A DNA stretch of 9,170 nucleotides from Chloroflexota bacterium (lineage in GTDB: Bacteria > Chloroflexota > Anaerolineae > Ardenticatenales > Ardenticatenaceae), in assembly GCA_003520455.1 (NCBI GenBank), contig DOUV01000504.1, forward strand, positions 1 to 9,170, read 5' to 3'. Shown here piece after piece: positions 1 to 5,907 of this stretch (its first letter is position 1; every line of letters begins with the position of its first letter). A program made the translations under genes and the position numbers. Below the pieces are notes generated by a model, which did not search any database, was not told the origin of the DNA, and saw only the letters and a list, made by a program, of their open reading frames with translations.

Positions 1-194
1 CGCCTTGGCCCGCCGTGGGCGCCGGGCTGCCGGGTGAGACGCCCTGCGTCTGAGCAGGGACGTGCGACACTCCTTCGCCGTATCTCACAAGCCGCGAAGA
101 GACGCTTGACACCTCTAAGCACACCCCCTCCCGGAGCCAGGTGCCTCGCATGCGGACTCTCCGGTCCCTGACACTCGAACCCTGAACACACAGA
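1..194. other. Left-edge non-coding region
   Basis: I see no convincing gene here. An imperfect hairpin lies at 39-63 (ACGCCCTGC, loop GTCTGA, GCAGGG-A-CGT, one bulged A). A plus-strand reading frame entering from the left edge would stop with TGA at 35-37 just before this hairpin, so the 3' end of an upstream plus-strand gene is possible, but 11 codons are too few to judge. CGCATGCG at 147-154 is an 8-bp palindrome, flanked by CCGGAG (131-136) and CTCCGG (159-164), which could also pair. No tRNA cloverleaf can be built around the TTCGA-like motif near 171-180. Confidence 0.4.
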
Positions 195-224
195 GAGCGG
201 GCCGCCCTCGCAGACGGCCCGCTC
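181..224 (-). terminator. Probable intrinsic terminator after the ECF S-component gene
   Basis: GAGCGGGCCG at 195-204 and CGGCCCGCTC at 215-224 form a perfect 10-bp GC-rich stem with a 10-nt loop. Read on the minus strand, the stem is followed by TCTGTGTGTT, a mixed U-containing tail rather than a clean U run. It lies 17 bp past the stop codon of the minus-strand gene ending at 241, the right place and direction to end that transcript. Confidence 0.65.
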
Positions 225-240
225 CCCGCTCAGGCGGGCA

Positions 241-801
241 TCAAATGGAGGACTTGCCCGTCCCGGTTTCGATGCGTTTCCAGGCCGCCACCACGGCGAC
301 CGTCACGATCGCGGCGATGATAAGCTCGGCGATCGCCTGTGGGATGATGGTGGGGATGACAGCCACCGGCAGCAACTTGACCAGCACCGCCATGCCGAGC
401 ACCAAGACCGTGTTGGTCAAGGTCCCGACGACACCGGCCGCCGCCAGCGCCAACACCTCATTGTTGCCCCGAAGCGAGGCGTAGGTGAGGTAGGCGGTCA
501 CGCCGATCCAGATGCGCGGGAAGACGGAGACGAGCGGGTTCTTGAAGAGCGGCGAGGTGGCCTGCAGAAAGCTGAAGAGGCCGAAGATGGTTCCGATCAG
601 GCCACCGACCAAAGGTCCCTCGAGGACGCCCCCGATGATTGCCGGTACATGCATGATTGTCGCGCTCCCGGAAACGTTCGGAACTGGAATAAAACCGAGC
701 CTGGTCACACCCAGCAAAATAGCGATCGCTGCCAGAATGCCCGTGATCACAATCTTGCGGACCGACATCACCGGTTGCACCTCTGCACGAGCTGATTGCA
801 T
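241..801 (-). CDS. ECF transporter S component (substrate-binding membrane subunit)
   Basis: Predicted 186-aa integral membrane protein of the energy-coupling-factor S-component superfamily (ECF_trnsprt/DUF3816-like). Such subunits capture vitamins or related small molecules and work with a shared EcfT-EcfA-EcfA' module, which is not in this window. Five to six hydrophobic segments are visible, roughly residues 17-34, 51-82, 95-110, 115-143 and 148-174. Residues 48-82 carry the recognisable pattern of a His-Val-Pro motif, GGVLEGPLVGGLIG and a Gly-Leu-Phe-Ser segment, and PRIWIG at 95-100 is also typical. I start at the ATG at 801, not 840, because GGAGGAGGG lies just upstream of 801 and the extra 13 residues have no S-component character. 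The gene sits 78 bp downstream of a P1-family hydrolase in the same direction, probably co-transcribed. The substrate is unknown; the nearest-looking groups (HmpT/pantothenate-type) are only suggestive. Confidence 0.85.
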   Translation of the reverse strand: MQSARAEVQPVMSVRKIVITGILAAIAILLGVTRLGFIPVPNVSGSATIMHVPAIIGGVLEGPLVGGLIGTIFGLFSFLQATSPLFKNPLVSVFPRIWIGVTAYLTYASLRGNNEVLALAAAGVVGTLTNTVLVLGMAVLVKLLPVAVIPTIIPQAIAELIIAAIVTVAVVAAWKRIETGTGKSSI

Positions 802-804
802 GTG

Positions 805-819
805 TCCCTCCTCCAGGGA
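805..819 (-). promoter_or_regulatory. Shine-Dalgarno of the S-component gene inside a small hairpin
   Basis: On the minus strand TCCCT-GGAGG-AGGGA forms a 5-bp stem with GGAGG exactly in the loop, ending 3 nt before the ATG at 801. A pyrimidine-rich stretch (TTTTTCTTCTT) precedes it. The ribosome-binding site decides the start codon. The stem could modestly modulate initiation, but it is short and the purine run itself is simply a strong SD. Confidence 0.5.
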
Positions 820-863
820 AGAAGAAAAATGAGAGATCAAGCCTGGTCTGCTCTGCCCGCCTC

Positions 864-879
864 ACGGTCGGGCGACCGT
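864..879 (-). other. Short hairpin directly after the hydrolase stop codon
   Basis: ACGGTC (864-869) and GACCGT (874-879) form a perfect 6-bp stem with a 4-nt loop, starting immediately after the TGA at 880-882. No U tract follows on the minus strand, so it is more likely an mRNA-stabilising or attenuating intercistronic element than a full terminator. If it functions, expression of the downstream S component would be lower than that of the hydrolase. Confidence 0.4.
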
Positions 880-1875
880 TCACCCGGCGTCAATCTGGCC
901 GCGCTCACCTCCTTTCACCAACTCACGCGCCGCAGGCACTCCATGCAGGGTCTCCGCCGCCCGCACACCACGCACAATGGCCTCGGCCATGACCTCGGCG
1001 GCCGCGGACCCGATCGCGCTCAAGTTGCCCTTCTTGTCGCCCGTCGAGAGCGCGAAGATGGTATCGCCGTCCACCAGCGTGTGCACCGGACGAATGGCGC
1101 GGGCGAACCCATCGTGCGCCATCCCCGCCAGCATCGTGAGTTCGGCTTTGTCGAGGCGCGCATCGGTGGCAACGACCCCGAGGGTGGTGTTGTGGATGAA
1201 GTTGAGCGCCGTCTGGGCGAGACTGCCGCGCAAGGCGTGCGCCGTATGGACGAAGCCGCCCACGACAGGGCGGCGCGTTCCGGCAATGATGGTGTTTTCC
1301 TCGGGGTCCACGACATCGCCGAAGGCATTGACCGCCACCAACGCGGCCACAGTGATCCCTTTGCCGATCCGCACGCTGGCACTGCCGAGCCCACCTTTAG
1401 AACAGTAGGCCGGTCCCAGGAGCTTACCGACGGTGGCACCGGTCCCCGCACCCACGTTGCCCTGGGCGACTTTGTCGCGGCTCGCAGCCTGACAGGCGGC
1501 GTAGCCCGCTTCGGGCCCCGGGCGGTGCCGGGCATCACCGATGATCAAGTCGAAAAGGACCGCAGCCGGCACGATGGGGACGCGGGCCACACCGGTATCC
1601 ACCCCGTGATGGTGCTCTTCGAGCCATCGGACGACACCGTCGGCCGCCGCCAGGCCAAACGCCGAACCACCCGTAAGCAAGATTGCGTGAACAGTATTGA
1701 CCAGACGACCGGGGGCGAGGAGGGCCGTCTCGCGGGTCCCAGGCGCGGCACCGCGCACATCCACCCCCGCGCAGGCACCCTGGGGCGTCAGTACGACGGT
1801 GCAACCGGTCGCGGCCTCAAGATCAGTGGAGTGACCGACCAGCAGGTTGGGAACGTCGGTCAGCGAGTCGTTCAT
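880..1875 (-). CDS. P1 family peptidase / S58 N-terminal-nucleophile hydrolase (NylC-, DmpA-, ThnT-like)
   Basis: Predicted 331-aa self-cleaving amidohydrolase. This superfamily includes DmpA-type beta-aminopeptidases, the nylon-oligomer hydrolase NylC and the pantetheine-cleaving ThnT. The N-terminus TDVPNLLVGHSTD is the usual opening of the family. TGGSAFGL (68-75) is a conserved Gly-rich segment, VNAFGD (182-187) holds an Asn likely equivalent to the NylC active-site Asn, and HNTTLGVVATDAR (228-240) contains the expected autoproteolysis point Asn229-Thr230. Thr230 would become the N-terminal nucleophile of the small subunit. DGDTIFA (269-275) is the conserved acidic motif after it. No signal peptide is visible, so the enzyme is cytoplasmic. 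The ATG at 1875 fits family length, but its Shine-Dalgarno is weak. A sigma70-like promoter lies about 90 bp upstream. The substrate cannot be read from sequence: beta-peptides, cyclic or linear amides, and pantetheine-like compounds are all possible. Confidence 0.9.
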   Translation of the reverse strand: MNDSLTDVPNLLVGHSTDLEAATGCTVVLTPQGACAGVDVRGAAPGTRETALLAPGRLVNTVHAILLTGGSAFGLAAADGVVRWLEEHHHGVDTGVARVPIVPAAVLFDLIIGDARHRPGPEAGYAACQAASRDKVAQGNVGAGTGATVGKLLGPAYCSKGGLGSASVRIGKGITVAALVAVNAFGDVVDPEENTIIAGTRRPVVGGFVHTAHALRGSLAQTALNFIHNTTLGVVATDARLDKAELTMLAGMAHDGFARAIRPVHTLVDGDTIFALSTGDKKGNLSAIGSAAAEVMAEAIVRGVRAAETLHGVPAARELVKGGERGQIDAG

Positions 1876-1966
1876 CGGTAGGTGCCCGGCGTGAACATGG
1901 AAAGATTGACGGTTAACGGGTCGCGCGCGTGTTGATCGACCGCTCGCTTCTTACAGGACCCAACCT

Positions 1967-1995
1967 ATTGTACCGCGAGCCACGCTCGGAGACAA
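1967..1995 (-). promoter_or_regulatory. Sigma70-type promoter for the hydrolase/S-component unit
   Basis: On the minus strand TTGTCT (1990-1995; 4 of 6 matches to TTGACA) and TACAAT (1967-1972; 5 of 6 to TATAAT) are separated by exactly 17 bp. Transcription would start near 1960, giving a leader of about 85 nt before the ATG at 1875. I recognised no riboswitch in the leader. The site lies between the terminator at 2050-2098 and the hydrolase gene, as expected for an independent unit. Confidence 0.65.
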
Positions 1996-2049
1996 CCACC
2001 CCGGCATGGAACTTTGCAAGCCGCGCCGGTATCTGCCGCCTGCAGCAAG

Positions 2050-2098
2050 GACAAAAAGATGAAGGTGCGAGGCGAACCGGATTCCTCGCACCTTCGTC
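2050..2098 (-). terminator. Strong Rho-independent terminator of the GGR-SRPBCC-unknown cluster
   Basis: GAAGGTGCGAGG (2061-2072) and CCTCGCACCTTC (2084-2095) form a perfect 12-bp stem with an 11-nt loop, extendable by three more pairs including one wobble. On the minus strand the stem is followed by ATCTTTTTGTCC, a clear U tract. It lies about 95 bp after the stop codon at 2194. On the plus strand no U tract follows the stem, so it acts in one direction. The stretch between 2099 and 2193 holds only small imperfect palindromes (CGGGAATCCCG at 2154-2164). Confidence 0.88.
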
Positions 2099-2193
2099 GT
2101 CGTGGGACTCTCCTGTTTCTTGTACTCGCGCCAGGCCGCAGGATGCCTATCACGGGAATCCCGCGGAGAGCAGTCCGTGTCGCGGCCGGTCCT

Positions 2194-2784
2194 TCAGCCG
2201 CCCCGTTCAGCCAGCTCGCGCCGGATCGAGCGATAGCAGCGCTGCAGGTACTCCTCCAACCTGGTCCAGTCGCCTTCGACGTCGGTGGAAGTCTTCCCGG
2301 TGATCAAATCGACAGTGTTATTGGCCAACACGCGCCACTCGGCCGACTCACGGGCCTGGGCCGGAGAGAGCCCGAAGATCGTGCTGTGCAACTCGGTGAG
2401 AGCCTGGATCAACTCGGTCTTGTCGGGCCGGCCGGCCAGGCGGCGATGCACATCGTTATACCGCACCTCCAGGGCCGCGACCTGCCCGGGATCGAAGTCC
2501 AGGCCTGAATGGCGGCGCGCCAGGCGGTAGAACTTCTCGTAGAACGCCTGCACGACCTGCGTCTCGTGCTCCACGGGAACCCACGCGATGGAGGCGCGGG
2601 TGACATAGGAGGCCGCCAGCAAGGAGACCGGAAAAGGAATCCGGAACTGCTCCTGGCATAGCGCCACAAGCAGCCGCAACAGCCTCACCCAGCGGTGGTC
2701 GTAGTAGGCCCGCCAACCGGCCGCTTCAAAGTACGCGACACGGTCGGGGTCGAATTGAAAGCTCGTCGTAGGGCTCCGGCTCAT
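2194..2784 (-). CDS. Unrecognised conserved-looking helical protein
   Basis: Predicted 196-aa protein that I cannot assign to a named family. It appears largely alpha-helical and rich in aromatic and charged residues: YFEAAGWRAYYDHRW at 19-33, then a hydrophobic stretch RLLRLLVALCQEQF (34-47), IPFPVSLLAASYVTRASIAW (49-68), an Arg-rich FYEKFYRLARRHSG (81-94), and VRYNDVHRRLAGR (107-119). It has no signal peptide, no clear transmembrane anchor beyond the moderately hydrophobic 34-68 region, and no Cys motif. Codon use matches its neighbours and the frame stays open without interruption, supporting a real gene. The ATG at 2784 lies 7 bp after the SRPBCC stop codon, implying translational coupling. 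A GTG at 2820 would add 12 residues and overlap the SRPBCC gene; I prefer the ATG because the conserved-looking part begins after it. Its position as last gene of the cluster suggests a role connected to the flavoprotein and SRPBCC protein. Confidence 0.75.
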   Translation of the reverse strand: MSRSPTTSFQFDPDRVAYFEAAGWRAYYDHRWVRLLRLLVALCQEQFRIPFPVSLLAASYVTRASIAWVPVEHETQVVQAFYEKFYRLARRHSGLDFDPGQVAALEVRYNDVHRRLAGRPDKTELIQALTELHSTIFGLSPAQARESAEWRVLANNTVDLITGKTSTDVEGDWTRLEEYLQRCYRSIRRELAERGG

Positions 2785-2791
2785 AGAGGGC

Positions 2792-3328
2792 TCATCCCGA
2801 CTGGTCCCGGGATACCTCACTCGCGCCAGCCGGGCGCCCGGCCCGGTCGTGACGTTCCGTCGGGCTCAGCAGGTGCGCCCCCAACAAGCGCGCCAGGCCC
2901 TCCCCCCCCTGCCGCATGACAACGTTATGATTCCACTCGAAAAAGGGGCGCGCAATCGGCGCGAGAACGTTCATCCAGGGTTTGGTCGTACGGACTTTCC
3001 ACTCGTAGCGGACGGTCGTGATGGGACCCTCCTGGGAGAGTTGCCAGCGCCCCGTGCCCTCCAACTCGCCGCTGGCAGCCCCTTCGAGTGCGACCGGTCG
3101 CTCGATTCGCGTCGTGCGCATATCAAAGACCAGCCGGTAGGGGAGCTGGCTTTTCCAGGTGTAGCGTCGCAGGTGGCCAAGACCGTTCTCATCGCCTTGT
3201 TCAAGGTCGACAACGCGCTCGACCCCCTTCCACCAGGTCGGCCAGCGCTCCGAGTGGTAGATGGCCTCCCAGACAGCCTCGATCGGTGCATCAATCTGCC
3301 ATGTCGTGATGAATGTGTAATCTGCCAT
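2792..3328 (-). CDS. SRPBCC family protein (polyketide cyclase/START-like fold)
   Basis: Predicted 178-aa soluble protein of the SRPBCC/START-like helix-grip superfamily, whose members bind hydrophobic ligands in a deep cavity and may carry or chemically modify them. The opening pattern is typical: a beta strand (TFITTWQIDAP, 5-15), PIEAVWEAI (15-23), and the Trp-rich WPTWWKGVERV (29-39). RYEWKV (107-112) lies in the late beta strands, and the C-terminal helix runs over residues 118-153 (WMNVLAPIARPFFEW onward). Residues 154-178 are a polar, probably disordered tail. AGGAGGAG lies 6 nt before the ATG at 3328, a strong start. The gene follows the flavoprotein by 150 bp and is followed after 7 bp by the unrecognised gene. 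A lipid or isoprenoid ligand is inferred from the flavoprotein neighbour only. Confidence 0.88.
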   Translation of the reverse strand: MADYTFITTWQIDAPIEAVWEAIYHSERWPTWWKGVERVVDLEQGDENGLGHLRRYTWKSQLPYRLVFDMRTTRIERPVALEGAASGELEGTGRWQLSQEGPITTVRYEWKVRTTKPWMNVLAPIARPFFEWNHNVVMRQGGEGLARLLGAHLLSPTERHDRAGRPAGASEVSRDQSG

Positions 3329-3478
3329 CGCACTCCTCCTGTTCGCAGCCGGGTTCCAGCCCGACGGCTCGCTCGACTGTTTTAGATCACTTCGTCCTGG
3401 TGGCGAGTTATCACTGCCAGAACCCCTACGGTCGCTGCGGCGGCCCCCGGCGATGACCGGCGGCGGTGGGCCGCACAG

Positions 3479-4705
3479 TCAGATCACGGGAGCGGCCAGG
3501 ACCGCCTTGAGAATCCTCCCCAGGGACATGTGCCTCGCAAGCTCCTGGTCCCCGAGCACGACCCGGATGAGCGCCGTCTTGAGATCAGCGCGGCGGCCCG
3601 CCGCACCGACCAGAAAGTTGAGGCAGATCCGATTCAGGCACAGGTCTCGGACCCGGTTGCAAAAGAGGAACAAAGATTGAAAGTGCTGCCGCAATCGCCG
3701 GTCGTAGGCCTCGAGGTTCTTGCGCGAGAGATCGCCGGTCGAGAACATCCAGGCGAGATGCTCGGCTGCGATCTTGCCAGACTCCAGCGCGTAGTCAACG
3801 CCCTCGCCGCTCAGGGGGTTCACCAGTCCGGCGGCCTCGCCCACGAGCAGCGCCCGCTCGCCGAAGGTCGGCGCAGTGGCGAAGTCCACCCTCAGGGGAT
3901 AGCCTTTGACCGGGCCCACCTGGTGCGCCGAGGCAAGCATCCGCTCGAGCGAAGGGCTGTGGACGAACGCGTCGAAAGCCTGGCGCGCCGAGATGGCCGT
4001 TCGGCGTCTGGCCGTCCGTCCGGCATAGACGCCCGCACCCACGTTGGCCGATCCCTCCGAAAGCGGGAAGACCCAACCGTAGCCGGGCAACGGGACGCCA
4101 TCGAAGCGCAACTGGATCCGATCGCTCAATTCGGACATGCCCTCGAAGTAGGTCCGCGCCGCGACCATCATCGGCGGCATCTCCCGGAGAATGCCCATAC
4201 GGATGAGTAGTTTGATGCTGGCGCCGGTCGCGATGATGGCCATCCGGGCCTGAAACGAGACCGTGCCACCCGCGTGCTCCCCTGTGACCACGACCCGGTC
4301 CGCACGCTGCTCCACAGCGCCGACGGGGATCCCACCGGCCAGCTTCGCTCCGCTGGCCAGGGCCCGTTCAAGGACGGTATTGTCGAGGATCATCCTGGGC
4401 ACGACCAAAAGATCGTCGGGCATCCCGGCCATCTCAGGGATCCGGGCCGTCACCGAGCGCCCGTTGGGCGAGAAGATCTCCAAACCTCGGATCCGGCGCC
4501 CGACCCGCCGCAAGTCGCTCAGGATGCCCATGTCGCCGAGGACGGCCAGGGCCCGCGGGGTCAGGCCATCCCCGCAGGTCTTATCGCGCGGGAAGTCGGC
4601 TTTGTCGAGGAGCAGGACGTCGAGACCCTGCCTGGCCAGGTAATGCGCTGCGGCCGCTCCACCCGGGCCGGCGCCTACTATCGCGACGTCGTGGAGATCA
4701 TTCAC
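3479..4705 (-). CDS. Geranylgeranyl-reductase-family FAD-dependent oxidoreductase
   Basis: Predicted 408-aa flavoprotein of the geranylgeranyl reductase (GGR) family within the p-hydroxybenzoate-hydroxylase fold. Members reduce or oxidise isoprenoid chains on chlorophyll precursors, archaeal-type lipids and quinones. Motifs in order: FAD dinucleotide-binding GAGPGG (11-16); PRDKTCGDGLTPRAL (39-53) with the conserved CGDG (44-47); the family motif GYGWVFP (208-214); and the second FAD-binding segment GEAAGLVNPLSGEGVDYAL (289-307). Length is normal. No transmembrane helix is clear, though the C-terminal third is hydrophobic and Cys-containing (FLFCNRVRDLCLNRICLNF, 346-364), which may suit a peripheral membrane enzyme. 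The start is GTG at 4705 with GAGAGG 8 nt upstream. It is the first gene of the minus-strand cluster. The exact substrate is not determinable; related genes are often loosely annotated and could act on carotenoid, menaquinone or polyprenyl lipids. Confidence 0.9.
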   Translation of the reverse strand: MNDLHDVAIVGAGPGGAAAAHYLARQGLDVLLLDKADFPRDKTCGDGLTPRALAVLGDMGILSDLRRVGRRIRGLEIFSPNGRSVTARIPEMAGMPDDLLVVPRMILDNTVLERALASGAKLAGGIPVGAVEQRADRVVVTGEHAGGTVSFQARMAIIATGASIKLLIRMGILREMPPMMVAARTYFEGMSELSDRIQLRFDGVPLPGYGWVFPLSEGSANVGAGVYAGRTARRRTAISARQAFDAFVHSPSLERMLASAHQVGPVKGYPLRVDFATAPTFGERALLVGEAAGLVNPLSGEGVDYALESGKIAAEHLAWMFSTGDLSRKNLEAYDRRLRQHFQSLFLFCNRVRDLCLNRICLNFLVGAAGRRADLKTALIRVVLGDQELARHMSLGRILKAVLAAPVI

Positions 4706-4816
4706 AATCGGAACCTCTCGCGAATCAACACCGCCTGTTGGGACGGACCAACCGCTGCGGTTTCACTGCCGGCTCTGCTCTTCCTCGCAGCGGCGCTCAA
4801 GCACCTGCTGAAAGAT

Positions 4817-4845
4817 AGTGTACTCATCCGCCGCTCACTTTCCAG
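4817..4845 (-). promoter_or_regulatory. Candidate promoter for the GGR cluster
   Basis: On the minus strand TACACT (4817-4822) resembles a -10 box (4 of 6), and CTGGAA (4840-4845) lies 17 bp upstream as a poor -35 (3 of 6). The TCACTTT direct repeat overlaps and flanks the -35 position, which would fit an activator or repressor site compensating for the weak -35. The leader would be about 105 nt. This is tentative. Confidence 0.3.
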
Positions 4846-4915
4846 CCCAAAAAGGGGTCACTTTTTGCTCAGTTTTCCGGCGCCTGTGGGCCAGGCGAGC
4901 GCCGGGCGCCCAGCA

Positions 4916-4949
4916 CAACGCCCCACCGGGGGGACCCGGTGGGGCGTTG
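4916..4949 (-). terminator. 15-bp perfect inverted repeat, probable transcription end of the DUF2231/Rieske unit
   Basis: CAACGCCCCACCGGG (4916-4930) and CCCGGTGGGGCGTTG (4935-4949) pair perfectly around a 4-nt loop. The stem starts about 95 bp after the Rieske gene stop. Neither strand has a proper U tract after it (TGCTGGG on the minus, AATATTC on the plus). It could be a U-less terminator, an mRNA 3'-end stabiliser or an attenuator. On gene order it most likely serves the minus-strand unit. Confidence 0.5.
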
Positions 4950-5044
4950 AATATTCGCAGAGGATCGTCGCTCTGTCGAGCCCGGGAGGGCCGTTGCCCT
5001 CTCCGCCGAAAGGCTATGACGTGTTGCGCGTGTGTCCACCGCGC

Positions 5045-5896
5045 TCAGGCCGCCCGGCGCTCCTCCGGGCGCGATTCCTTCGGCACACGAATCTGGATCT
5101 GGCCGTCGCGGACCATCACCTCGTAAATCTTGAGATCGATCTTCGCCGGTCCTTGAGTGACCCTTCCCGTCTGGACGTCGAAACAGGAGCGGTGCCACGG
5201 GCACATCACCTCGTGGTTCTCGAAATGGCCCTCCGACAGCGGACCGTAGCGGTGGGTACAGAACTCCTGGAAGGCGTAGAAGCGGCCGGCGAGGTTCGCG
5301 ATGGTCATGATGTCACCATCCAGTTCGACGCGGAGCGTCTCGCGGTCGCGCACGCTGTCGGCGTTCGCCACCGGAACGTAGCCGTCGAGCGCCTCCGCGG
5401 CCGAGACATAGATGGTCTGGCGCGGCGTGTCGGTCTCCCGCCGGTAGCGGCCAACCCCGATGCCGTCGTCGTAGACAAGGGTCCCGCCAAGATAGCCGGA
5501 GACGGCCAGAATCCCAACCCCACTCAGGGAGAAGATCAGTGGCACCAGCGGGGTTGTGGACTCATTCAGGGCGCCGGCCCGCAAGCCCGCGTTGATGGCG
5601 TACAGGCCGATGGCGGTCAAGTTGAGCACCATGTGGTAGGTTGCCGTCTTCTTCGCGGGGTTGTCGGCGCGGATGTCGGCCCAGTCGACCAGGCCGGGGA
5701 CGGCGGCCATAAGGGCCATGATCAGGCCGAATACCAGCGTGGTGAATGCGCCCCAGACCAGGGGGTTGGAGGGTCGCACCAGGACGGTCGCGAGGTCGAA
5801 CAGCAGGCTGAGGACGAACAGGCCAATCGGGAAGTGGACCAGGGCAGAGTGCAACGGATAGTTGAGCCGCTTGCCCTGCAACAGGTCCTTGATCAT
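5045..5896 (-). CDS. DUF2231 membrane protein with C-terminal Rieske [2Fe-2S] domain
   Basis: Predicted 283-aa fusion. Residues 1-141 form a DUF2231 domain with four predicted helices (about 17-38, 47-69, 88-107, 117-141) and His16, His21 and His88, which are shared with the adjacent paralogue. Residues about 160-272 form a Rieske domain with the cluster-binding pattern Cys213-x-His215 ... Cys232-x2-His235. CPWH rather than CPCH, and Tyr-Gly after CTHR, mean the disulfide Cys pair of bc1-type Rieske proteins is absent; this is the ferredoxin/dioxygenase-type, low-potential form. Arg236 sits where many relatives have Gly. Positive residues before TM1 (K8, R10), after TM2 (K82, K83) and after TM4 (R150-R153) predict N-in/C-in topology, placing the Rieske centre in the cytoplasm. 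The start is the ATG at 5896 with AGGAGGG 7 nt upstream, the SD overlapping the TAG stop of the preceding gene. A longer start at 5956 lacks support. Function is unknown; electron transfer to or from the membrane partner is inferred. Confidence 0.9.
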   Translation of the reverse strand: MIKDLLQGKRLNYPLHSALVHFPIGLFVLSLLFDLATVLVRPSNPLVWGAFTTLVFGLIMALMAAVPGLVDWADIRADNPAKKTATYHMVLNLTAIGLYAINAGLRAGALNESTTPLVPLIFSLSGVGILAVSGYLGGTLVYDDGIGVGRYRRETDTPRQTIYVSAAEALDGYVPVANADSVRDRETLRVELDGDIMTIANLAGRFYAFQEFCTHRYGPLSEGHFENHEVMCPWHRSCFDVQTGRVTQGPAKIDLKIYEVMVRDGQIQIRVPKESRPEERRAA

Positions 5897-5907
5897 GGAG
5901 TACCCTC

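Larger units (their letters stand above)
4706..5044. other. 339-bp intergenic region between the Rieske gene and the GGR gene
   Basis: No credible gene is present. The region holds a long perfect inverted repeat (4916-4949), an AT-richer patch at 4846-4880 with the arms AAAAAG and CTTTTT (4849-4866), a direct repeat TCACTTT at 4835-4841 and 4858-4864 (23 bp start to start), and a candidate promoter for the GGR cluster. It therefore probably combines the 3' end of the DUF2231/Rieske unit with the control region of the GGR unit. Confidence 0.5.

Noticed and set aside
2..37. Possible 3' end of a plus-strand gene stopping at TGA 35-37
   Set aside because: Only 11 codons lie inside the window, all Ala/Arg/Gly-rich, as any frame would be at this GC content. 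The hairpin at 39-63 is suggestive but lacks a U tract.
165..190. T-loop-like motif (GGGTTCGAGT on the minus strand), suggesting a tRNA end
   Set aside because: The flanking bases do not form the 5-bp T stem, and no acceptor, anticodon or D arm can be placed.
796..1881. A 361-codon plus-strand open frame opposite the P1-family hydrolase
   Set aside because: The minus-strand hydrolase has clear family motifs and the self-cleavage site. The plus frame is Arg/His-rich without any domain.
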